A stretch of DNA of 64,000 nt from Sphaerulina vaccinii (GCA_022570795.1 JAKUDP010000011.1:1116001-1180000); one strand, 5' to 3'; counted from the stretch's first letter, positions 43,301-53,961 are shown. Program-made: numbers and translations. The notes: a model not told the origin generated them from the letters alone.

Positions 43301-44220
43301 ATGGCATTATACAAGCTTCTCCTGTCAACCATCGCCGTGCTCCTGAGTTCGGCTACTACGGTCGTTCATGCGAAGCCATCGGCCATGATGGTGCAGGACA
43401 CCTCTTCTCCAACTGATGGTGCTCATCACTGTGTCATCAACCCTAGGTTCACGGAGAGCCAACAGTTCTATCTCCTCGGACCAGACTTTGTGCCTCTTAT
43501 CATCGATACCGATGAGAAACAGCTCCAGCCTTTTGGTGCTACGGAAGAACAACGAGTACAAGCGATACATGCATCAGTGGAGGATGCCTTGGCCGCAGTC
43601 CCGACTTTTCATTTCCAGAAGTCTTCGAACGCATCAGATGCTACTGGCCTATACGACCTTGTCATGACTGGCCCTGAACCGCAGTACGTTGCAAAGGCGG
43701 CTGATGGTGGACTTGTCCTGACGTCAGCATCAACCGGACCAACTGCACAGAATGTCAACGGACGAAGGATAGCAACAAAAATCTTCACAGTCGACTGCGA
43801 GGGTCGTGTTGGTGTGATGCACCACCGCCGATGGCAAAAGTACGTCTTTCACTGCTGGGGCACACTCTTCAAACAGAACGATGGTCGCATTCACTCTTGC
43901 CCATGCCACGAAACAGACCTCTGATATCGAAGCACCTTGGATTGCGATCCAGCGTACCAGAAAAGCGTGACCTTTATCGTTGCTCAGCACCCGAAGTCGC
44001 GTCTACCAGACCCGGCGCCCGCAAAGCAACTTTCAACGGCTGTGTATCAAAATCCAACCACAAAATCGTTCCAGATTTCGGATTCACCAAATGCTGCAAT
44101 TTCCACGATCTTTGCTACGACGACTGTAGCAGAAGTTTCGACGAATGCAATTATATTTTCCGGAATTGTATGAGTAATGTCTGCAAGAGCAAGTACAGCT
44201 CTTCGGTCGCAGCACCTTGA
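43301..44220 (+). CDS. Secreted protein with C-terminal phospholipase A2-like domain
   Basis: The signal peptide (ALYKLLLSTIAVLLSSATTV, cut near VHA-KP) is followed by about 155 residues of unrecognised sequence, then a PLA2-like module: CCNFHDLCYDDC, the Ca/His-Asp active-site signature (HD pair), and CNYIFRNCM. The first reading frame (43301-) and the PLA2 frame (to 44220) must be joined by splicing. The donor is GTACGT at 43840. Two acceptors keep the frame: CTACCAG ending 44009 (249 residues) or AAACAG ending 43916 (280 residues). It is probably secreted and hydrolyses phospholipids. Fungal secreted PLA2s usually consist of the catalytic module alone, so the N-terminal part is unusual. 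Confidence 0.7.
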
Positions 44221-44914
44221 TATGCGGGTTACATTTTGGTTTGTGATACTTACTTTGCTGTGGTCTCGGGTTCTTTTGGTTCGAAGTATTTTTCACAGTA
44301 CACTCATGAGCGATGTCAGTGTTGTCCTCCAAAAGGGACACGTCCAGGACCGGGTGGACGCTTGCCACCCTGCCATCCTGCTTAGCTTATGGAGTAACTT
44401 TAGACTGGTGTATGCTACGAGGAAATGGAACAACAACTGTCTTTGGAGAAAACGAAGCCTTCAGCTGTTGTCTCCTAGCAAGAGTAACGAACGATTAATC
44501 CCACTACTTTCTCCGGCTTGGCGCTCACGTGCTCCTTGCACCCTTCATGTTCCCTACTCGTATCAATCGTATGGGGCTGAGCCCGAAATAGGACGCGAAT
44601 GAGCATGTTTCTTACGAAAGCAGTAACAGACGCATAGTATAGGCAAGAAGACAGCTGTACCTGAATCTATAGCCTGCCAGCACGCAATCGAGAGCTGATT
44701 GAGCTACTGATTCATATCCATCCTTTGTCTCTTCGTCTTACCAATCCACTTTCACCTCACCTACAACAACTTCACCTGAGCTCAGTCCTAAGAATTACCT
44801 AGGAAAACCACTCCAACTCCAATCAGAATAGCAGTCGCATTCGGAGCAGCACCTTACTCTTACATCCCACCACCTCGACCTCAACCACCACCACTACCGC
44901 GTCCTTACAACGCA
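44221..44914. other. Intergenic, no gene seen
   Basis: 694 bp. A 141-codon frame here has no motif or plausible start context. The right end is the CT-rich 5' region of ATX1. Confidence 0.45.
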
Positions 44915-45235
44915 ATGGCCGAACACAACTACAAATTCAACGTCTCCATGTCCTGCGGCGGCTGCTCCGGAGCAGTCGAACGAGTCCTTAAGAAGCTCGA
45001 TGGTATGCCCCAGTTCCCCTCCCATCATGCACATCTTCCACCTTCGCCTCCCCAACTCACGGTAATTCTAGGCGTAAAATCCTACACCGTCTCCCTCGAA
45101 ACCCAAACCGCCGACATCATAACCGACGATTCAGTTTCCTACAACACGGTTCTCGAGAAGATCGCCAAAACCGGCAAAAAGATTAACTCAGGCGAAGCAG
45201 ATGGCATGGCGCAGACGATTGAGGTGAAGTCATAG
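44915..45235 (+). CDS. ATX1: Copper chaperone Atx1
   Basis: Cytosolic copper carrier that delivers Cu(I) to the Ccc2-type ATPase of the secretory pathway. Exons 44915-45002 and 45072-45235 (69 bp intron GTATGC...TTCTAG) give 83 residues, the normal size of the family. A single HMA domain carries the metal-binding loop MSCGGCSGAV, then VERVLKKLDG-VKSYTVSLETQ, and a Lys-rich face including IAKTGKKI typical of Atx1. Confidence 0.95.
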   Translation: MAEHNYKFNVSMSCGGCSGAVERVLKKLDGMPQFPSHHAHLPPSPPQLTVILGVKSYTVSLETQTADIITDDSVSYNTVLEKIAKTGKKINSGEADGMAQTIEVKS

Positions 45236-45378
45236 TGGACACGCGGTAGAAGAGGGAAGAATAGGGTGAAATGGCATTTGAGAACGAGAACACCACATGG
45301 GAGTAAAGATTTCTGTTACCAGGGGGCAGGGGCTTGTTTCAATCCGAGTAAAGGAGATCGTGGGCCGTGGATTTTGTC

Positions 45379-45397
45379 GGGGAGGGAGGGGAGGGGG
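45379..45397 (+). other. G-quadruplex-forming run
   Basis: Four G-runs of 3-5 separated by single A (gggga, ggga, gggga, ggggg), 144 bp past the ATX1 stop, probably in its 3' UTR. More G-rich triplets follow at 45447-45515. A Gly-rich frame across it is composition only and not called a gene. Confidence 0.7.
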
Positions 45398-45849
45398 TAT
45401 GTTTTGCCGTTCAAGCTGCTTCATGGCTCTGGTAATGGAAGTTATAGTGGTGGTGGTGGTGGCTCTTGTGCTGGCGGGGGCGATGGAGGGGGATGTGGTG
45501 CCGGGGGTTGTGGGTGAACGAGGACGACCTAGGACTATGATATGATTTACGTGGAGTCATGAATTAAAAGGTTTCTTCTGAGTTTGATATGCACTAGCGA
45601 GGGGTGGTGGTGTTTGGAGAGCTTGATGATTCAGAGACACATCGTTGAAAAGGCCCACGATTCGCGAGACTCGCCGAGGAGCTAGGCCTTGCAAAAAGTG
45701 AGCAAGGTCTGCCGCCAGGGTCGTGCTTTCCAGATGTACGCATTGAGGAGAGGTGAGCTGGAAGCAAAAGTTCCACGAGCGAGCTCATGAGATTTGAGAC
45801 TCATGCCGGACCTACGAACCCGACAAACCTGCCTGATCACCGAGACGTG

Positions 45850-47340
45850 CTAGCGAGCTACTACAGCACCGAATCCAGGCCGGCGACTTACTAGCTATAC
45901 CATTCAGCCTATGGCTTGATTCTTGGACAGTCAGAATTCACGATGATACATCAATGCTAACCATGTCAGTAGTCAAGACACCAATAGATACTTCAAAAGC
46001 AAGACAAAAAGAGGCTGCTGCTAGGCAAAAGAACAAACTACGACTACACGGTATGTGTGTACTTTCGGAAGGGGTGACCGAAGGTATTCGACCTTCAGTT
46101 CGGCCTTGAGATGTGCATCTGACAAGCATCAGTTTTACTGATGACTTACTGCCTCGACCACTACGCCTGTCGTGGCTGTTGAGAAGATAAGACAGCGTGT
46201 CACATATCAATGCTCACTGTGCGCAGCAGGTGTGAGAAAGGACGTAGCAAAAGGCAAAAGAACAACACACGGCGAGCTTGATCAACAACAGCTACCGCGA
46301 CTAGGAGATTCTTGAGAGTTCGCTGTTGGACACCGAGTCGAGCATCAGCTATACCAACGACTTACTGACCAGACCATAAAGGCTGTCGTGGCTGTTAGAG
46401 AAGCTGACATGATCGTCATATATGTACGTTGCCACCAGAACAAAAGGAATTGGAAAAGAAGATAACAAATGGCAAAAAGCAAAAAGCGACGCGACGAACC
46501 TAATCAGACAGGTAGACACGACTACTACCAAGAGATCCTTGGAAGTAGTCTTGTGAACTACGCAAATCAGGCACCGGCTACACCGATGACTTGCTAGCTA
46601 GACCTTATCGGCTGTCGTAGCTGTTGAAGAGACAGGCATGTGTGTTGTAGATGAAGGCCAACTGTAGTGCGGGAAGAAGTGGAAAGGAAAGTGGCAAAAG
46701 GCAAAAGAACAATCCACGACTAGCGCAGAGATGGCATATCTCAAATTCACACCATCCGAGAGTCGTAACGGCTCTCAAGGCAAAGATCGTATCTCCTTAC
46801 ACCAGGCATCAGCTATGCCAACGACTTACTGACTAGACCATATAGGTTGTCGTGGTTCTTGCTGAGAGCTAGAAGTTGACGGTATATCAATACTCATGTT
46901 GAGCATTCCTGGCAGTAATGAAAGCCGTATTGGACTCCTGAAGAAGCAAAAGAAAAGCCAACAAGCCAACTAAGTATACACCTCCACAACTGGGGGCTCA
47001 AGGTCTGGACATCCTTCGTATCCAGATCACTGAAGGGGCTATCTCGAGCATCGACAATGCCGACGACTTACTATCTAGGCCATAGTGGCTGTTGATGTAG
47101 GCCGAGCATTGATTGTATATCAATGCTGGTATTGATAGTTGGAAAAAGACGAAAGAGAAGCAAAAGAACGGCCACAGCTTAGCTCTTGGTCATGTTCGAG
47201 CGAAACCGAAGCTCCACGGAAACTTGATCCGAACTTGCCAGGCACTCAGACCCTTCAATCAGGCATCAGTGTTCTCTGACGACTTATTGACTAGACCAAT
47301 GAGGCTGTCGTGGCTGTTGTAGAGTCATAGAACCGGTGAC
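45850..47340 (-). repeat. Tandem array of seven diverged 216-258 bp units
   Basis: Minus-strand units with the invariant order: CTTCTCAACAG-like acceptor, a short core (usually 26 bp, CCACGACAGCCTnTATGGTCTAGTCA), GTAAGTCG-like donor, a 6 bp stem-loop ending CTGATG, a variable second hairpin, then TTCTTTTGCCTTTTGC and AGCATTGATATAC. Cores lie at 45892-45914, 46150-46175, 46366-46391, 46595-46620, 46830-46857, 47072-47088 and 47288-47313. Donor-like sequences start (plus coordinate) at 45886, 46144, 46360, 46589 (GC instead of GT), 46824, 47066 and 47282 (AT instead of GT). Units differ by roughly a quarter or more outside the conserved blocks. Possible identities: a noncoding host transcript with micro-exons, tRNA/SINE-derived Pol III units, or a multiplied intron-like element. 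Confidence 0.75.
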
Positions 47341-47404
47341 TATATCTAAGTCACTTCTGAGCAAGGTTCGCAGTGATATGGATGTTAAGGACAACTCAAT
47401 AGTG

Positions 47405-47640
47405 CGACAAAGGTAGTGTTCATATAATGCTTGGAACTCTTGCTTCTCAACAGTCGTCTGTGGTCCAGCGGTCAGCTTGTAAGTCGTCGGTGTATACTGA
47501 TGCTTTACTCCAGATATCCAGAACGTCTTTGCTGTGAGATCAGCTGTTTCTGGTATTGTCGTGCGGAGTTGCAACGTTTCTGCCATTGGACAACGTTTTT
47601 TGCCTCCTGGGGGTTTTTTTTCGGCTGGCTTGAAAGAAGT
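47405..47640 (+). repeat. Inverted eighth copy of the array unit
   Basis: On the plus strand: TTCTCAACAG, a 25 bp core 47454-47478 with GTGGTCCAGCGGTCAG, GTAAGTCGTCGG at 47479, CTGATGC after a five- or six-base loop, and a T-rich block (acgttttttgcctcc) near 47600. It has the same order of elements as the seven minus-strand units, in opposite orientation, between the array and the thiolase stop. Confidence 0.65.
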
Positions 47641-47730
47641 AGGATACATGGGAGAATAGATACTGTCGATTCATACTACACAGTCTGTGATCATCATCAT
47701 ACATCCTCATTTTCACCTAACATCCATGAC

Positions 47731-49183
47731 CTAGAATCTCGACTCAACCTTCTTCTGAATATCCTGCAACGCCCACTCAGATCTTTGCTTCTTACTCCTA
47801 ACCTCATCAGCCTGACTCTTCGTAAAACCCCTAGCTTCCGTCGCAGGATTATAGCCAATCTTCGTTGCCTTCTTGACTTCCTCATCTGACATTTTCCTAG
47901 CAGCACCACCATCAGCTCGCTTATATACTGTAACGACCACAGCACCTCCAAGTCCAAGGTTATGTTGCAAAGCAACGGTAGTATCTGGGACGAGGCGGTT
48001 GTTCGCCCATCCGCGGAGATGCCAGACGAGCTCGGAACATTGTGCGATACCAGTAGCTCCCAATGGGTGACCTTTTGAGATTAGGCCGCCTGAGGGGTTG
48101 ATGACCATTTTTCCGCCATAGGTGATGTCGCCGTTTCGGACCATTTCGTGGGCTTTGCCATGGGGTGAGAGTCCAAGGGCGTCGATTGTGATCATCTCGT
48201 TCGTCGAGAAACAGTCGTGGAGTTCACAGACTTTGACATCTCCGGGCTTGACGCCAGCTTCTTCCATTGCGGTCTTTGCTGCATAAGCAGTCATTTCTCG
48301 GCCCATGAGATCGATAGCTGAGCGGGAGAAGAGCGATGGAGCATCGGTTGCTAGTGTTTGGCCTGCGATGAGGATTGCTTGGGAACGGAGATGAGGGCGT
48401 TCTTGGAGGAATTTCTCGGAGACGAGGACTGCGGCTGCTCCTCCATCACTTGTTGGGCAGCATTGAAGTTTTGTGAGCGGTTCGTGGATTGTGGTGGAGT
48501 TCATGACCTGGTCTAGAGTGTACTCGTCCATGAATTGTGAGTAAGGGTTTCGTTTTGAGTGTTCGTGGTTGATGCGACCAATTTCTGCGAAGTCTTCCTT
48601 CTTCGCGCCAAACTTCTCCATATATTCTCTTCCTGCGTTTCCGAAGAGTTGTGCGGCTTCAGGAGCATTCGTTCGTCCACGTGTAGCCATCATCATCTGT
48701 CCGGTCGTACCAGTAGGATTTGCTCGGTCCAGGAAGTATGATTGCAGAGATCCTGGGTTCATCTTCTCGAAGCCAACAACAAGCACGGCATCTGCCATAC
48801 CACCTGCGATCATTGTTCGTCCAAGGTGGAGACCTGTCGAGCCGGTGGAGCAGTTGTTGTTGACATTGTAGATTGGAATTTGAGTCATTCCGAACTGGTA
48901 AAATACTCGTTGTCCGCAAGTTGAGTCGCCATAGCAGTAGCAAGCTACTCCGGCGTCGATTTGGTCGTAGTTCACTTGTGCATCGATCAAGGCTTTGATG
49001 CCAGCTTCGAATCCAAGTTCAGTGTAGTCGACTTTGCCGCGAGGTTTGATGAATTTTGTCATGCCCACTCCGAGGACGTAGACCTGTAGTGAAAATGTCA
49101 GTATATGGGATCTGTTGCCTCCGCAAGATGTGGGAAGTGTATGTACATACCGGAGGCTTGTTCTTTGCTGCTCTGGCGGCCAT
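47731..49183 (-). CDS. SCP-x-type thiolase (3-ketoacyl-CoA thiolase/acetyl-CoA C-acetyltransferase-like)
   Basis: Thiolase of the sterol-carrier-protein-x branch, expected in peroxisomal or mitochondrial fatty-acid or branched-chain metabolism. Exon 1 is 49151-49183 (MAARAAKNKPP) and exon 2 is 47731-49083, with a 67 bp intron, giving 461 residues. Motifs: VYVLGVGMTKF start, nucleophile Cys in NNNCSTGS, CELHDCFSTNEM, and NPSGGLISKGHPLGATG. There is no SCP2 lipid-transfer domain after the thiolase fold, only a 60-residue charged tail. The last three residues are SRF, a possible weak PTS1-like ending. The longer open frame upstream runs through the intron and is not coding. Confidence 0.88.
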
Positions 49184-49942
49184 GGTTGCTGTTGTTCTGG
49201 CGGCGAGGCTGTTTGTAAGAATTTCGGTTGTCTGACTACGAAAGAAGAAGAGAACAGAGATAACAAAGTGGACAAGTGGAGATCCTAGACTCTACCGAGT
49301 ATGTATATGAGATGCTGTCGACTCGAAAGGCAGACGTCGTGGTATTAAGCATGAGCGTGGCGGGGATAAGGTGTGGAGAGCCAGGCCGAGGTTACGATGT
49401 CATATGCACAATCGCACTAAGAATTGGCAGAGGAATCTGATTTACCGCTTTTGCCGTGGTATGGAGTATGAAGTTGTGCGCGACAGCGACGTCGAAGATG
49501 TGCCTCAGCCGCCAAAAGTTAGTTCTCAAAGCGAAGTGGCTGCTGAGTGACAAGGACCAGGTTCCGACTCCGATATGCTGCTATTGGTATGCTGGTCGAT
49601 GTCTGTGAGCCGACCCTGCTCTGCCGCGTTATGGTGAGCGAGTAGAAGTGCGTGTAAGAACAGAGTAGCAGAGAGAGGTAAGCAGGACTGAGATATCGTC
49701 TGGTACTGTCTGTATGAAGAGTGGACATTCACTTGACGCTGGTCAGCGATTTCAGATTCTCATTCCATAGTGCGTAGCTCTGTAAAGTGTAGCCTTCAGC
49801 CTCTGCGGTGCGCGTGGTGGCAGTGGCAGAATTCCAGCAAAAGGCCGAGCTAGTTGTACACCATTGTCTTCATGATGATGCCGCTCTTCAAACGCCTGAT
49901 GATATACCCGCAAGCCGTTGCCCATGCATCAAAAGTCGTCGT
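49184..49942. other. Intergenic, no gene seen
   Basis: About 760 bp of promoter of the thiolase and 3' flank of RPS23. Short frames only. Confidence 0.5.
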
Positions 49943-50523
49943 CTATGAACGTGGCTTCTCCTTCTTCTCCTTCCAGAGCGCGCTGAGACCGACACCAGAA
50001 ACCTTGACGACCTTGAATCGCACACCAGGAATATCACCCTTGGCCTTTCCCTTACGACCGAAACCAGCAAGCAGGACCTCGTCGTTCTCGTCGACAAAGT
50101 TCAAGCAACCGTCATTTGGCACTGTTCTCGTTAGTAGTGATCATCAATGCCAGGATCGAGATCAATTCATACCGAAAGCAGTGACCTTCTTGCCGTTCTT
50201 GATGAGCTGCACACGCACACACTTTCGGATGGCGGAGTTTGGCTGCTTGGCCTCGACACCGACCTTCTCGAGCACAATGCCCTTGGCGTGGGAAGAACCC
50301 TTCAATGCATGTCAGTCTTCCATTCTCGTCTCTGTTCCTGCCTCCACCTCGTCGTCTCTCATCGTCCGGCGCTGGATGGGGGTGTACATACTCCGAATGG
50401 CGAGGACTTGTATGCGGTACCCAACAGTCTCTTCTTGTAGTGGAGATCTGCCCACTGCTGTTCACGGCGGTGGTTGCGCAACTTGCGGGCGGCCAAGAGA
50501 CCTCTTGGCTTTCCTTTTCCCAT
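49943..50523 (-). CDS. RPS23: 40S ribosomal protein S23 (uS12)
   Basis: Universally conserved small-subunit protein at the decoding centre. Exons 50392-50523, 50173-50299 and 49943-50121 (introns of 92 and 51 bp) give 145 residues, the standard length. It starts MGKGKPRGLLAARKL; KQPNSAIRKCVRVQL and VPNDGCLNFVDENDE are diagnostic, and it ends KEKPRS. A further intron in the 5' UTR is likely at 50529-50706 (GTAAGTCG...TCTGCAG), its acceptor five bases before the ATG, as is common for ribosomal protein genes. Confidence 0.97.
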
Positions 50524-51272
50524 ATTGGCTGCAGATGTGTGTTAGTTTGTGTGTCTGAGGTCCAATGATGAATTTTTGTTCGAAATGTGTGGCGGGTTCG
50601 TGCGGGTATCGTGCGATTCGTATCGTGTCGTGTGCGCAGTGCGATGATCGTTTGTACTGGCTGTGATGCTGGTGCTGGCGGTGATGGGTGGTGGTGTTCG
50701 ACTTACCGGTGTTGTTGACGAGAGAAAGATGTCGAATGGGCGCTGGCAAAGTCAAGAGGTGGAAGTTCTCCAGCCGTGCTAATCGAAATGTGCGCCAAGG
50801 CCAGTAGCTGCCTGAGGCACAGTCGCTCCCTCCCATCTCGACTTCTCTCGTTTCACTTCAGACGCGACACCAAACATCTTGTACACTTCAATACTCACGC
50901 TTACACGACCCTGCGACAGTCGCGAAAATGCATTGTCACGGCGGAAGAGCTCTGCCCTGGGCTGCAGTATCGCACAGTTGCTCTGCAGCACGAATGTCCG
51001 CACAGCAGTCGTGCCTTCGATGCCAGTGCCATACTGGTGCACTGAACCGAGAGAGGCACAGGAACCTTGCAATTCGTAGCTCACTACTGTGGCCAAGGTC
51101 TAGATCGCCATGTCAAGCCGACTGGAATGGTTGGATTGGGCGTATCTAGCATCTCACTTATCAACGTGGTCATCTTGGATTGTTTAAGATGACAGGAATG
51201 TGGGCCTGCTTGTGGACATTGTTAAGCCTTCAAGATCTCGCAGACTCTCGGTAAGTCTCTTACCACCGAAAG
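50524..51272. other. RPS23 5' UTR intron and promoter
   Basis: Contains the inferred 178 bp leader intron of RPS23 and then the intergenic space to the CE1 esterase. No other gene seen. Confidence 0.5.
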
Positions 51273-53961
51273 ATGATGCATCTCTTGTCCAGCATCTGCG
51301 CACTGATCTTCATTGCAACAGTCAATGTGCAGGCTGTTGGAATATCTTCCTCGAGCACTTCCACCTCGACCACTCAGCCAACCGGCGTCTGCACAACCAC
51401 AGGGACAGTATCACCATCTGCGCCAGCCTGCCCAGTCTCATCTGGTCAATCTTTCCTGACTCCGTGTGGGACCAACTACACAGTAAACTGCAACTCGGAC
51501 TCAAATCCTGGCGCCGCCTACACGCTATACAATGCCCCGAGCATATCTGCCTGTATGGCATCGTGCGATGCCCAAGCCGGATGCGTTTCTGCGACATATG
51601 GGGGCACTACCTGCTACCTCAAAACGTCCTTTACCGGGCTCACTACGTCGACAAACGTGGTCGCCCTCGTGCGCTATATTCCGCCAAATCCAAATTACGC
51701 TGTTCCGTCTCCGACGGGAAGTGTGAACGCCTCCACTGGATGTGGCAAGCCCCTCTTCGGCGGTCTAGTTGCAGGCGGTTCGACAGTGGCATTCAATTGG
51801 ACCACAGCGCCTGACGGCTTTAGCAGAGTCTACCGTGTGCATATACCGCTATTCTACGATCCGACAAAGGCTTCACCACTGATTTTCGGCTTTCATGGCA
51901 ATAATGCGCTTGCGACGACCATCGAGTCGCAGACGAGATACTCTACATCCGCGTTGAATCCTTACGGCATCGCTGTCTATGTACAAGGTGCTACCTCAAC
52001 CGGAACCACAGCCACTGGCTACATTTCCAACCCGGACTATGAACCAACTGCTGCAGATCCGACCATACAGGGACTGGACGATCTCGCGTTCATGAAGCAG
52101 TTTATCCCATGGCTGACTGACAACTTTTGTATCGACGTGGGCAGAATCTGGGCGACGGGCCACAGCAACGGCGGTGGTTTCGTGCAGGCCCTGGCTTGCG
52201 ACCCATATCTCTCGACAATCATCTCTGTCTTTACCGGCAATTCAGCTGCCATGTACACTTCGGCCCTAAGTGGTGATGCAAACACCGTCCTGCCTGTGAA
52301 CACTCCGACACAGCCTCTCTGCTCCCCGGGTCGCAACAATATTCCCTACATGGAAGTTCACGGCACAAATGATGGGACGATCAGCTACTATGGCGGCGTT
52401 CGACGAAATCGACTCTTGCCTACCATTCCGCATTGGCAGCAAGAATGGGCACTCAGGCAAGGCTATTCGTCAACCAATGTCACCACCAACCTTGGCGTAT
52501 CTGGGACAACGGGGACAGGCGCTTACAAGTACGAGTATGGCACGCCTCAGGGTATATTAACTCAGGTAATGCTTATCAACTGGATACATGACTATGCTAC
52601 AACTGCCAATACTGGCTTCGACTCCTCCCAGAATTTCATGGACTTCTTCTACCAACAGACGTCTTCATGGGGAACTGGCAGGACTCCCGCAATCAGCTCT
52701 AGTAGTTTCTCTCCGTTCTCAACGTCAAGCTCGCCGTCGAGTAGCTCGCCGGGCAGCCCTTTCAGTGCTGTCTCATTGTTGAGCACGTCTAGCACATCGG
52801 TGAGCCGTGCCTCGAGTTCCAGCCCATCGCCCAGCTCTACAACTCCAGTCGCTGCTTCTTGCGCTACACAGAGCACTTTCGCTGGCACATGCCCTGCGGA
52901 CAATACGACGACCATCCAAGATGCTGCCGGCGTCGTATACTATGTCCGCTGCGGCATGACTATCAACGGATCGAATCTTGGCACAAGCGCGGCTACTAGC
53001 TACGGCGGATGTCTAAATATGTGCTCGACAAATAGCTTCCCACGATCAGAAACCGATACTGCTTCACCGTGCTATGGATTCTCTTACGTCCCAGGACCGA
53101 ATATCTGCTATTTCAAGACTTTTACCGGAAAACAAACCCCTTCGACTGATGCCGGCGACCAGTACGCTATCAGACCACAGTACTTGAATGGATACACATG
53201 TGCTATCACAAGTGCAACAAGTTCGAGTTCGAGCTCGTCCTTGACTTCTAGCTCAGCATTGACTTCAAGCTCATTGCTGAGTTCGAGCTCGTTAGTGAGT
53301 TCCAGCTCATCGCTGAGTTCGTACCCATCTCCAGCGTCTTCGGCGGCGTCCTCGACTTTTAGCTCGTTCATGAGTCCAAGCTCGTTCTTGAGTCCAAGCT
53401 CGTTCTTGAGTCCAAGCTCGTTCTTGAGTCCAAGCTCGTCGCCGAGTTCTAGCTCCTCATCGAGTTCTAGCTTGCCCTCCGCACTTTCAGCAGTGTCCTC
53501 AAGTTCTAGCTCGTTGCTGAGTTCGAGCTCGTCCCTAGCATCTTCAGCGGTGTCCTTGAGTTCTAGCTCTTCGCTAGCTTCTAGCTCGTCGCTGAACTCA
53601 GCGTACCTTCAGCAGTGTCTCCAAGTTGTAGCTCGTTGCTGAGTTCGAGCTCGTCCGTAGCATTTTCAGCGGTGTCCTCGAAAATCATTCCTCGAGCAGT
53701 GCAGGATCGTCAAGCGAAAGTCCCATGACGGACAGCTCTGTCCTTGCACCTGGGTCCATGGTGGCGAGCATGACGACGGGAACTTCTGCTGTAACTCGGT
53801 CTGCAGGGCTGTCAAGCAGTTCTGCGTTGTTGAGCTTCAGTGATGTAGGTCCTGTTACTGTAACAGCCTGCAAGAATGGAGGACCTCGTACTACAACTGT
53901 CTTTACTACGGCAACATTGACCACTTGTCCCGCTGGACAGACTTGCTTCGTGGCAAATTAG
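51273..53961 (+). CDS. Secreted CE1-type esterase with two apple-like modules and Ser-rich tail
   Basis: Secreted feruloyl/acetyl-xylan esterase-like protein. The signal peptide is MMHLLSSICALIFIATVNVQA. Residues about 55-130 form a Cys-rich apple/PAN-like module (CMASCDAQAGC, CYLKTSF). The CE1 domain is at about 155-465, with FGFHGNN, nucleophile GHSNGGG, acid HGTNDG and the His in WIHDYATTANTGFD. A second apple-like module is at about 530-640 (CLNMCS, CYGFSYV, CYFKTF). A long Ser-repeat tail follows. The first frame stops at 53642, but an in-frame continuation exists through intron 53603-53699 (GTACCT...GAGCAG) to 53961, ending CPAGQTCFVAN, for 863 residues. That intron would lie inside Ser-repeat sequence, so a frameshift in the repeats is the rival reading. 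Confidence 0.78.
53210..53690 (+). repeat. Ser-rich coding tandem repeats
   Basis: AGCTCG/AGTTCG-type repeats encoding Ser runs. Three perfect 18 bp units agtccaagctcgttcttg (SPSSFL) lie at 53373-53426, followed by a partial fourth, and two longer units of about 60 bp follow near 53480-53680. This is hypervariable-type sequence prone to length change. Confidence 0.85.

Noticed and set aside
45266..45545. Glycine-rich open frames after ATX1
   Set aside because: They arise from GGT/GGG-rich sequence in two frames at once, with no start context or homology; better explained as G-rich 3' UTR.
45850..47340. The array as exons of a repeat protein
   Set aside because: Cores of 17-28 bp are not codon multiples, joined reading gives no consistent peptide, and the spacing far exceeds introns of this genome.
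45850..47340. The array as a box C/D snoRNA cluster
   Set aside because: CTGATG resembles the core of a C box, but no D box (CTGA) recurs at a constant place and no terminal stem links the two.
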